Origin: a virus
DNA length: 28,457 nt
IMG/VR virus record: IMGVR_UViG_3300042305_001508
Span: 1-28,457 of that record
Direction: 5' to 3' (one strand)
In this document: positions 6,155 to 12,342 of the stretch, in pieces
Layout of the letters: each line of letters opens with the position of its first letter
How positions within the stretch are numbered: position 1 is the first letter of the stretch
Position numbers and translations under genes: made by a program
Notes under the pieces: generated by a model
Database searches by the model: none
Seen by the model: only the letters and a program-made list of their open reading frames with translations
What the model was told of the DNA's origin: nothing

Positions 6155-6373
6155 ATGCCAAAGATCGACCCCGCCAATTACGTTTCAATTCAGACCGGCG
6201 CCCGCCTGGCCGGCATCAGCCGGCTCCACCTGCGCGAATGTATCAAGGCCGGCCGCATCCAGGGCATCGAGATCGACGGGTACTACTTCGCCCTGCGCAG
6301 CTCGTGCGAGAAGTTTGAGCGCGACCCCGTCGGCCGCGGCCGACCCCGAACCAGGCCGGCCGACGGCAGGTAG
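6155..6373 (+). CDS. Small excisionase-type HTH protein, predicted leaderless
   Basis: 72 residues. YVSIQTGARLAGISRLHLRE onward (10-52) fits the excisionase/MerR-like HTH, with a wing at GIEIDGYYFALRSS. The tail GRGRPRTRP (60-68) resembles an AT-hook, as in the regulator at 1541. The size is typical of phage excisionases, so Xis is one possibility and a Cro-like regulator another. It has no AGGAG module. The ATG sits six bases after the P3 -10, so the mRNA is probably leaderless. A longer overlapping frame from 6081 is rejected. Confidence 0.7.
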   Translation: MPKIDPANYVSIQTGARLAGISRLHLRECIKAGRIQGIEIDGYYFALRSSCEKFERDPVGRGRPRTRPADGR

Positions 6374-6408
6374 CCGGACAACCAACGGAAAACTTTTTGC
6401 CTCACCAC

Positions 6409-6437
6409 TTGACCCCTATTTGACCGAACGATAATAT
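6409..6437 (+). promoter_or_regulatory. Early promoter P4
   Basis: TTGACC (6409-6414), 17 bp, TAATAT (6432-6437). The operator-like stretch is diverged (CCGAACGA, 6424-6431) but abuts the -10 as in P1 and P2. GAAAACTTTTT (6388-6398) lies 10 bp upstream of the -35. The start should be near 6444, giving a leader of about 40 bases before the ATG at 6484. Confidence 0.8.
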
Positions 6438-6483
6438 AGGCCAGCGAGCACGACCGAACCCATAACCAACGGAGCCAGAGCCC

Positions 6484-6687
6484 ATGACCATCCGAGACAG
6501 AATCGACGCGATGAAGGCCGCTTGTGACGCCCGGCCGGTTGCCACGCTTTACGACGCCCTGCGGCAGCTTGGCCCAGGCATCCCCGCCGAGGAGCACGCC
6601 CGCCTGGCCCGCGCGATGATGCTCGACAGCATCGAGCGCCGCTGCGGCGAGGCCGCCGTCGACGCCCTGCTTGCCGAACTGGCCTAG
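6484..6687 (+). CDS. Small helical early protein, unknown function
   Basis: 67 residues, first gene after P4, not recognised. It is predicted helical throughout (MTIRDRIDAMKAACDARPVA, then YDALRQLGPGIPAEEHARLA). The start follows ACGGAGCCAGAGCCCATG, the most diverged copy of the initiation module. A CCGAACCCATAA copy lies just upstream (6454-6465). Confidence 0.55.
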   Translation: MTIRDRIDAMKAACDARPVATLYDALRQLGPGIPAEEHARLARAMMLDSIERRCGEAAVDALLAELA

Positions 6688-6727
6688 GAAACCTGCCCCG
6701 AACCCATAACCCAAGGAGCCCGAACCC

Positions 6728-6991
6728 ATGACCACACCCCGCACGAAATCCGGCCTGCTCCCGATCGGTACGAAAGTATGCGGCAGCGATGGTTTCACTC
6801 TCCGCGTCGGCCAGGTCGCCGATCACACTATCGACAAGTGGGGCACATGGCACGTCGTGGCCGTGGCCGGAAAGTTTGAGAAGATCGGCCACATCGGCGA
6901 CGCCGGCCAGCTCGGCATTGGCTGGAAGGTATGGACCGCACGCGACGGCCGACACGGCGACTCGAGCGGCCCCGCGTATACCGGCGACTGA
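6728..6991 (+). CDS. Small early protein, unknown function
   Basis: 87 residues, not recognised. It reads as a compact beta-rich domain (GTKVCGSDGFTLRVGQVADH, KWGTWHVVAVAGKFEKIGHI), perhaps SH3-like. The start follows AAGGAGCCCGAACCC, with a CCCGAACCCATAA copy 20 bases upstream. It is second in the P4 operon and just before the Prim-Pol gene. Confidence 0.55.
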   Translation: MTTPRTKSGLLPIGTKVCGSDGFTLRVGQVADHTIDKWGTWHVVAVAGKFEKIGHIGDAGQLGIGWKVWTARDGRHGDSSGPAYTGD

Positions 6992-7018
6992 TCATCAACA
7001 CCCAAGGAGCGCGAACCC

Positions 7019-7516
7019 ATGGACAACATGACCGAACTGGCCAACCTGGCCGCCGGCGGCGGCCGATTCGTCCGCCTGGCCCGTGGCGAGAAACGGCCGC
7101 TGGGCGCCGCCTGGCAGACGAAATCCACGGCCGACGTGGAGCAGGTGCAGGCCTGGCTCGACGCCGGCAGTAACGTCGGCCTGCTGCTGGGCCAGGTTTC
7201 CGGCCTGGTGGACGTTGAATACGACGAGCCCGCCGGCCTCGAGCAACTGGCCGCCTACGGGATAACCGACCTGCGAACCCCAGCCTGGCGATCCGCCAGG
7301 GGCGAGCACAGACTATTTCGCTGGGCACCCTGGATGCCGCCGACGGCGGCGCTCAAGGTGGATGGTATCGAAATACGGATCGGCGGCCGTGCAGCACAAT
7401 CCGTGCTTCCGCCGTCCAGGCATCCGGCCGGCAGCCGCTACGAATGGATCGTCCCGCCGTCGGAGTGCCCGGTGGCGGAGTTTCCCGCTCAACTTTTGGC
7501 GGGAGCCTACGCATGA
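7019..7516 (+). CDS. Stand-alone Prim-Pol domain protein (bifunctional DNA primase/polymerase N-terminal type)
   Basis: 165 residues, about the size of the Prim-Pol catalytic domain alone. Family features visible are an N-terminal G-x-x-x-R/K-P strand (LARGEKRPLGAAW, 20-32), the metal-binding acidic motif as VDVEYD (64-69; D-x-E in place of the common D-x-D), GEHRLFR (95-101) and SVLPPSRHPAGSRYEW (128-143). Such proteins make primers for replication and are usually fused or adjacent to a helicase. None is seen here, so a helicase from the host or outside the window would be needed. The start follows AAGGAGCGCGAACCC. The stop overlaps the next ATG as ATGA. Confidence 0.78.
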   Translation: MDNMTELANLAAGGGRFVRLARGEKRPLGAAWQTKSTADVEQVQAWLDAGSNVGLLLGQVSGLVDVEYDEPAGLEQLAAYGITDLRTPAWRSARGEHRLFRWAPWMPPTAALKVDGIEIRIGGRAAQSVLPPSRHPAGSRYEWIVPPSECPVAEFPAQLLAGAYA

Positions 7517-7764
7517 TCCGCGACGCCTTCCGTGCCATCCTCGCCGTGGCCGTGCTCGCCGCTTCCGCCGGCATCGTCATTGAGGCCCGGTTCCACCTGG
7601 CCGCGATCGACCTGGCACACAGGAACGCCACCGCCGGCCAGCAAACGGCCTGGCACGGCCATCCAATCGCCGCCCAGCCAGCCCAGCAAGAGCCAGGCCG
7701 CCTCCGCCAGCTCGGCCGGGCGGCATTGAACATGGCCGATGCAGCCTTGAACGTCGTCCGCTAG
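7513..7764 (+). CDS. Small single-pass membrane protein, unknown function
   Basis: 83 residues. MIRDAFRAILAVAVLAASAG and the next few residues form a signal anchor or membrane helix, followed by a polar domain with HRNATAG and QPAQQEPG. The ATG overlaps the Prim-Pol stop (ATGA), pointing to translational coupling. It is the last early gene. Its TAG stop lies in a CTAG that is also the stop of the convergent late gene. Confidence 0.6.
   Translation: MIRDAFRAILAVAVLAASAGIVIEARFHLAAIDLAHRNATAGQQTAWHGHPIAAQPAQQEPGRLRQLGRAALNMADAALNVVR
7761..7764. other. CTAG shared by two convergent stop codons
   Basis: TAG at 7762-7764 ends the plus-strand gene, and TAG read from 7763 to 7761 ends the minus-strand gene. 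No terminator fits between the arms, so early and late transcripts should run into each other. Confidence 0.85.
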
Positions 7765-8135
7765 GTGGACGGGTTCGCGAGTCGTGCGGACAACCCGCGG
7801 AGAACCAGCCGCATGCTGGGCTCGGCGAACCAGACCCCGAGGCATACCTGGCAGACGGCGTCCACAGTGCCGCGCAGCATCATCGGCCAGAGCGGCCCGA
7901 TCCCGTGCCGGGCCTCCCACTGCTCGCGAACCTGGGCACGCACCAGGGCCATCGCGTGCTCGATCGCCCGGTGATTCTTGCCGCCTTGCCGCTCAATCGC
8001 CTCCAGGTGCCGGTGGGGCCAGTGCCGCACGACCAGGCGGACCAGCTCGTCGAACCTGGTTCCACAAATCGCCGCGCGGCTGCCACAAGATTGGCGAAGG
8101 TGTGCCGTCAGCTGCTCGAGGGCGTCGCCCGCCAT
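7761..8135 (-). CDS. Last late gene, unknown function
   Basis: 124 residues from the ATG at 8135, two to four bases after the preceding stop. A longer frame from 8324 would overlap a better gene and is rejected. It has a His/Arg-rich middle (LVVRHWPHRHLEAIERQGGK), then VREQWEARHGIGPLWPMMLR and a hydrophobic TVDAVCQVCLGVWFAEP. It is not recognised. The position at the end of the late operon, after the membrane protein cluster, suggests a lysis or accessory role (inference). Confidence 0.55.
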   Translation of the reverse strand: MAGDALEQLTAHLRQSCGSRAAICGTRFDELVRLVVRHWPHRHLEAIERQGGKNHRAIEHAMALVRAQVREQWEARHGIGPLWPMMLRGTVDAVCQVCLGVWFAEPSMRLVLRGLSARLANPST

Positions 8136-8139
8136 TCCG

Positions 8140-8430
8140 TCACCGTGGCGGGCAGCGGCCGTCGGGGCACGCGGGTTTTTTCTGGCACCGATCGCAGGTG
8201 CAGACGCACGGCTGCAGGATCCGGCCGTCCGGCTTCCAGTAGCCGTTGACGCAGGTGCGGCCGCAGACGCACTCGGCCGGGGCCGGCGGCACTGGGGCCG
8301 GCGGCGGAACCTCCAGGCTGGCACGGGCAGACGCTACCGCAGCGGCGGCCCGCGGGGCCTGGCGGTCGATCTCCGCCGGGTCGGCGGACCACGACGCCAG
8401 CAGAGCCACGATCCATTCAAATAGCGTCAT
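8140..8430 (-). CDS. Cysteine-rich small protein with hydrophobic N-terminus
   Basis: 96 residues. The N-terminus (MTLFEWIVALLASWS) is a short hydrophobic or signal-like segment, then a proline-rich linker (PPPAPVPPAPAE). The C-terminal 45 residues hold nine cysteines (ECVCGRTCVNGYWKPDGRI, CVCTCDRCQKKPACPDGRC), consistent with disulphides outside the membrane or bound zinc. The start codon directly follows the TGA of the gene at 8431. An envelope-facing role is inferred from these features and the neighbouring membrane proteins. Confidence 0.65.
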   Translation of the reverse strand: MTLFEWIVALLASWSADPAEIDRQAPRAAAAVASARASLEVPPPAPVPPAPAECVCGRTCVNGYWKPDGRILQPCVCTCDRCQKKPACPDGRCPPR

Positions 8431-8691
8431 TCACCACCCCTGGCCATGATCGACCATTTGGTATCCGTCCTCGCCAACCGGGCGAGCGTGAACGAGGTGC
8501 CGGTCGTTGTGCTGCGGAGGCTTCTCGGCCACCAGGGCAATCCACAGCAGGCCCTTTGCCGCCTTGGCGATCCACCGCAGGACGGGCCGATCGGCTTGCG
8601 GCGCGAACGGATTCGCCGACTGGCCACCAAACCACCACCCGATCGCCAGGCAGGCAACGGCCGCGAGCACTAACCTACGGTCTACGATCAT
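8431..8691 (-). CDS. Small membrane-anchored protein, lysis-cluster candidate
   Basis: 86 residues from the ATG at 8691, chosen because GAGGGG lies eight bases upstream. A GTG at 8706 overlapping the previous stop (GTGA) would add five residues. The N-terminus (RRLVLAAVACLAIGWWFGG) is one membrane segment, and a second hydrophobic stretch (GLLWIALVA) follows at about 50. Small one- or two-span proteins beside a candidate lytic enzyme are often holins or spanins, but no family is recognised. Confidence 0.6.
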   Translation of the reverse strand: MIVDRRLVLAAVACLAIGWWFGGQSANPFAPQADRPVLRWIAKAAKGLLWIALVAEKPPQHNDRHLVHARPVGEDGYQMVDHGQGW

Positions 8692-8702
8692 CGAAATACC
8701 CC

Positions 8703-9827
8703 TCACAGGCCTAATGACAACACGGCAGGCACAGGATCAAACAACTCGTCCGGCTGCGGCGGCCGCATCTCTGGCGGCGCCGGCTGCATCCAGTTGCCGT
8801 TGTGAATATCCCGCCACTGGAATCCGTTTTTCACACTCCCGATCGCCCAGGCATCGCCCAGCATGCCCTCGACGACGCGCCGCCGCGCCCAGAACGATCC
8901 AGGCGGCATATCATCCGGCCACCGGTTGTCGTATGGTTGGCACCAGGCGGGGCCCCAACTATTCAAAATCAGGACGCAATCGTCCGGCGATCCGTTGGAA
9001 CGGTAGCGAACCCCGATGGCCACCATCTGGTGATACCAGGTGCCAGAGGCCTCCATGATGCCCGACGGGCCGAGCTTTGAAGTGAATCCCTGCGAGCTGG
9101 CCAGCGTCACAGGGAACCCGGCCTCGAGGGCGGCCGCCAGCTCGTCCCAGGTGCGAACGGCTACGACGTGCTGGCATGGTGCCTTTCTGGCAATCTCCTC
9201 GAACTGCGGCCGCTGCTTTTCGCCGCCGGCACCGTAGGCACCCCACGTCCGCTCCAGGTCGCCACTGTAAACAGTCAGGTCGACGCCGAGATCGGCGAAC
9301 TTCTGCCGGTAGATCACGCCCCAGGTTTTCAGCCACTTCGCGGCACCGAACCCGGTCGCCCCATCGGACCACCCAGCAAACGATCGGCCCATCGCCTGGC
9401 ATCTGGCACCACCGTAGATGGCTTCCGTGCTTGGCATGAACGGCGGCTCGGCCGACTCGCCTAGCGACCATGCCACGCTTTCCTGGCAAAAAACGGCGTG
9501 CATGGCACCCCAGGCTACGCAGCTGCCATTGAGCTGCCGGCCAACCACGAACGGCTTTCCGTAGCGAGCCTGGTGGGCACGGTACATCGGCCGGTATAGG
9601 AACGTGTCGACGCCGCGGGCCTTGGCCATGCAATCGGCGCCGGCTTGGGCGAAAAACGGCTCGGCCAACTGGCCCAGAAACGCCCGCGCCCCGACTGGAT
9701 CCGGCACATAGCCAAAATTGGCAGACTGCGGCTGCGTCCGCTTGGCCGAAACGGCGATCGTCACCGCCACGCCGAGGAGCAGGGCAGCCACGAGCAGTCG
9801 GGCAGGATGGCGGTCAGCGTGCTGCAT
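8703..9827 (-). CDS. Membrane-anchored papain-like (C1-type) cysteine peptidase
   Basis: 374 residues from the ATG at 9827; an ATG 48 bases earlier is also possible. LLVAALLLGVAVTIAVSA (11-28) is a signal anchor. The rest resembles a papain-fold peptidase: oxyanion Gln98 and nucleophile Cys103 in QLNGSCVAWGA, general base His266 in TWYHQMVAIGV, and Asn289 in LILNSWGPAW, the NSWG box typical of the family. The order Q-C-H-N and spacing (about 163 from Cys to His) fit. It lies among small membrane proteins at the end of the late operon, where lysis genes usually sit, so it may attack envelope protein from the periplasm (inference). A virion maturation or host-defence role is the alternative. 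Confidence 0.75.
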   Translation of the reverse strand: MQHADRHPARLLVAALLLGVAVTIAVSAKRTQPQSANFGYVPDPVGARAFLGQLAEPFFAQAGADCMAKARGVDTFLYRPMYRAHQARYGKPFVVGRQLNGSCVAWGAMHAVFCQESVAWSLGESAEPPFMPSTEAIYGGARCQAMGRSFAGWSDGATGFGAAKWLKTWGVIYRQKFADLGVDLTVYSGDLERTWGAYGAGGEKQRPQFEEIARKAPCQHVVAVRTWDELAAALEAGFPVTLASSQGFTSKLGPSGIMEASGTWYHQMVAIGVRYRSNGSPDDCVLILNSWGPAWCQPYDNRWPDDMPPGSFWARRRVVEGMLGDAWAIGSVKNGFQWRDIHNGNWMQPAPPEMRPPQPDELFDPVPAVLSLGL

Positions 9828-10377
9828 CGTCGGCGGCCCTTGCAACCTCACGGTAGGCGGCGATCCAGGCGGCACGCTGGGCGGGCGCCAGCGGCCCGCC
9901 AGCCACCCCAGCGGCCTGGTCGAGATATTCGCGGATCGCTTCCTTGGCTCGAGGATGCTTGTCGCCGAGACTGACGCCGCGGCACAGGAGCAACCGGGCC
10001 CGCTGCCGCAGCTGATCCATCGCCTGGCCGGTTTTTAGGAGCGGCTCGGGCTGCATGCCGTCATACTCGAGCTCGGCAGCGACCTCGTACATGAGCGCCG
10101 CGGTGACTGCCGCATCGGTCGCGGCGTCGGGCCCGACGAACTTTCCACGCAAAACGAGCTTTGCGTCCGGCGGCAGCGGCGCCGGCGTCGGACTGTCAGG
10201 CTTTGCTGGCGAGTTGGCCCAGAGCAGGATGCCGGCGACCAGCAGGCAGCCCGCCGCCAGGTGCCGGGCGTCGAGCTTCGGCATCTCGGAGCCAGCAGAG
10301 AAGGCCGAAATGCGCTCGCGGAGATACGGGCCGGCGATGATGATGGCCGCGGCCACGATCAACACAAACGAAATCAT
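9814..10377 (-). CDS. Two-span membrane protein, unknown function
   Basis: 187 residues. Membrane segments are at about 1-17 (MISFVLIVAAAIIIAGPY) and 39-54 (HLAAGCLLVAGILLWA). A proline-rich linker (PAKPDSPTPAPLPP) leads to a helical domain with LRGKFVGPDAATDAAVTAAL and LLCRGVSLGDKHPRAKEAI. The start overlaps the previous gene as ATGA, and its 3' end overlaps the peptidase by 14 bases. It may deliver or control the peptidase, but this rests on position only. Confidence 0.6.
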   Translation of the reverse strand: MISFVLIVAAAIIIAGPYLRERISAFSAGSEMPKLDARHLAAGCLLVAGILLWANSPAKPDSPTPAPLPPDAKLVLRGKFVGPDAATDAAVTAALMYEVAAELEYDGMQPEPLLKTGQAMDQLRQRARLLLCRGVSLGDKHPRAKEAIREYLDQAAGVAGGPLAPAQRAAWIAAYREVARAADDAAR

Positions 10378-10748
10378 CGGGTAGCCTCACGAACGACTGG
10401 CAGTAGAGATTCCACGGCCCCGGCGACGGCCATCAACACGAGCGACCGCACCGTTGAGCGAACGACAAGCCAGACAGGCCAGGCCATGACGGGAACGCAC
10501 TTGTCCGCCACCGCATCGAACAGCAGGCCGACCGCCTCGACGACCCAGGCCTTCTTGAGCGCACCGTCGGCCGGGATCGTGTCCGCCGTGGCGATCACGA
10601 TCCGCATCAGAGAAATGGTCAGCTCGCCAAACTCGGCGACCGAAATGCCGCCGGCCGCAGCCGATCCGGCAGTCGCGATGAACGCGTGTACCTTCTCGAC
10701 AACAGTCGGTAGGCCGGACGCGGCGAACGCTGGAGCCTCGTGAATCAT
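10374..10748 (-). CDS. Hydrophobic protein, possible holin-like
   Basis: 124 residues, with hydrophobic helices around ELTISLMRIVIATADTI (42-58) and PVMAWPVWLVVRSTVRSLVL (86-105), then VAGAVESLLPVV. It has no recognised family. Its size, hydrophobicity and location just upstream of the membrane peptidase cluster make a holin or membrane effector plausible. It overlaps the next gene as ATGA and the previous one by four bases. Confidence 0.55.
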   Translation of the reverse strand: MIHEAPAFAASGLPTVVEKVHAFIATAGSAAAGGISVAEFGELTISLMRIVIATADTIPADGALKKAWVVEAVGLLFDAVADKCVPVMAWPVWLVVRSTVRSLVLMAVAGAVESLLPVVREATR

Positions 10749-11254
10749 GTATCCACCGTGCTCCCAACGCCCACGACCAGCAGGTCAATCTCGACCGCAC
10801 CGGCCGACGGATTCGCGATATAGACGACGTTGTTGACGTTACTTGCGACGGCCCATCCGTCCTGGTAGTCGGCAACTCGGTAATCGCCACCGCGGTTCAC
10901 ACGGGCCGAGTAACCGGTGGTGTCGCTCGGGCCGATGACGCCAACGAGGACGTACCGCGAGGCGGTCGTCGTGTTGACGATCAAGAAAAACTCTTTGAGC
11001 GTGTTGATGACGATTTTGCCACCGAACCCGAAGGCCGTGGCCCCAAGGTTCAGCAGGTCGATCGAGTAAGACTGCCCGGCTGCGATCGTCACGCGATTTC
11101 GCCAGGCTACGTTGGCCTGGCCGGCGCCCGTGCCATTGGAGATAGACCGCTGGGTGCGGATCTCGACGCTTTCCGCCAGACTGCCGAGAGTCGGGTCGTC
11201 GGAAAACGAGTAGGTGCAACGCGAGTTGCCGGTTACTGACAGCGAGGTCGCCAT
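10745..11254 (-). CDS. Beta-rich virion-like protein, unknown function
   Basis: 169 residues from the ATG at 11254, which shares one base with the upstream TAA (TAATG) and follows GGAGG. The protein is Ser/Thr/Gly-rich and beta-predicted (SLSVTGNSRCTYSFSDDPTL, RVTIAAGQSYSIDLLNLGAT, EIDLLVVGVGSTVDT). It starts MATS like the tail-surface protein at 26659, but no clear homology is visible. It is most likely a minor structural or decoration protein. Confidence 0.55.
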   Translation of the reverse strand: MATSLSVTGNSRCTYSFSDDPTLGSLAESVEIRTQRSISNGTGAGQANVAWRNRVTIAAGQSYSIDLLNLGATAFGFGGKIVINTLKEFFLIVNTTTASRYVLVGVIGPSDTTGYSARVNRGGDYRVADYQDGWAVASNVNNVVYIANPSAGAVEIDLLVVGVGSTVDT

Positions 11255-11487
11255 TAGCGGATCAAACCCTCCTGGTAGAGACGCTTTGCGGTCGCGACGT
11301 TGCAACCGAGCTGGTAGGCGAGCAGCTCCCAGAACGTCGTTTTGCTATCGCGGCTCGTGATCGAACCGATGCCGACTCCTCGCCGTGGCGTGTAGTGGAC
11401 GTGCTCGCCAGATGGCGGTGCCAACGGCTCGCGGCCCTTGGCCGTGTGCCGGAAATGCACTTCCTCGGGGCTTGCGCGACGTATCAC
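11254..11487 (-). CDS. Small protein with possible HTH end
   Basis: 77 residues from a GTG start (11487) preceded by AGGAG at nine bases. The N-terminus is basic (MIRRASPEEVHFRHTAKGRE). The C-terminal FWELLAYQLGCNVATAKRLYQEGLIR looks like a short helix-turn-helix. Function unknown. It is first after one of the few noncoding gaps in the late arm, so it may be read from its own promoter. Confidence 0.5.
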   Translation of the reverse strand: MIRRASPEEVHFRHTAKGREPLAPPSGEHVHYTPRRGVGIGSITSRDSKTTFWELLAYQLGCNVATAKRLYQEGLIR

Positions 11488-11568
11488 GACCAGGGCTCCT
11501 ACCCTCCATTGTACGAATGTTCACTACGTTTCCGGCGCGCGGCGCCGCCCGATAAATAGGGCAGGGGA
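11488..11568 (-). promoter_or_regulatory. Possible internal late promoter with shared dyad
   Basis: On the minus strand TACAAT (11513-11508) is a fair -10 box, placed so that transcription would start just before the AGGAG of the gene at 11487. No good -35 is visible. The dyad GTACGAATGTTC (11511-11522) overlaps the -10, matching sites at 25390 and 1131. An activator-dependent promoter would explain the missing -35. Confidence 0.35.
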
Positions 11569-12342
11569 TTAGCGGCCTCGAACCTCGGCCAAGGTCGCCG
11601 CATAGCCAGCCAGGTCTATGGGCGTATCGGGCGTCGGGGCCGGCCCGGCATCTCTGGCGATTTTGTCCAGGGCCATGATGATCGGCCAGTCGTCGATTGC
11701 GAACGGAGGCCTGCCGGCCTCGATCCGCCTGGCGATCTTTCTGCCAAACGCAGCGTTCATCAGGGCCACCGTAATGGCGAAGTGGTCGGCGGGCGGCCCG
11801 TAGGTCGCTCGCCGCTGCGCCACGGTCTCAATGGCCGTTCGCAGCATCTCCTCCGCAGGCGTCGGAAACCGGTCCCGCGGCCCGTCTGCGGCGAAGACTC
11901 TTGCCGGCTGCGGATCCTCGGCGGTATCGGCCTTTATCGCCGCGTGCAACTCACGGTGCCTGGCCTGCACGGTCGCCCACGCAGCTTCAATCGCCTCGGC
12001 CGGCATCGCATCGACGCACGCCGGCTCAATCGCCTCGTCGTCATCCTCGATAACCCGCTCTGGATCCACGAGCGGGCCGCGGGTGTCGATCGTCTGGCAG
12101 AGCGGCTCGCCCTCGCAGCATGCCGCCTCCGCGGCGTGAATCCGCGTCTCGACCGCCCCTCTTAGGGCGGCGTTGTGCTGCTCCAGTTCCGCGATTGTGC
12201 TCACGAGTCGCTTCCTTTCTTCTAGCAACCGAAACGCATCGGCAGCCAGCGACCCGCTGGTGCCCTGGTCCCATGTACCTTGGAATCGCCTGCATCTCCG
12301 CTCGACTGCCTCCAGGTAGTCGGCAGCCAGCGGCTCACGCAT
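11569..12342 (-). CDS. DUF6378-like phage protein
   Basis: 257 residues from the ATG at 12342, which has GGAGG upstream and overlaps the previous stop by eight bases. The N-terminal half has helices (RRCRRFQGTWDQ, RLLEERKRLVSTIAELEQHN) and a CC-x-x-x-x-x-C patch. The C-terminal 90 residues (TVAQRRATYGPPADHFAITV, then WPIIMALDKIARDAG, IDLAGYAATLAEV) match the phage domain known as DUF6378, with its conserved YG, K-x-A-R and D-x-x-GY positions. The role of this family is not established. Confidence 0.65.
   Translation of the reverse strand: MREPLAADYLEAVERRCRRFQGTWDQGTSGSLAADAFRLLEERKRLVSTIAELEQHNAALRGAVETRIHAAEAACCEGEPLCQTIDTRGPLVDPERVIEDDDEAIEPACVDAMPAEAIEAAWATVQARHRELHAAIKADTAEDPQPARVFAADGPRDRFPTPAEEMLRTAIETVAQRRATYGPPADHFAITVALMNAAFGRKIARRIEAGRPPFAIDDWPIIMALDKIARDAGPAPTPDTPIDLAGYAATLAEVRGR

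Noticed and set aside
6081-6434. 117-codon frame starting in a CCCGAACCCATG copy
   Set aside because: No AGGAG before it, and it overlaps the HTH gene at 6155 out of frame. The product is low-complexity.
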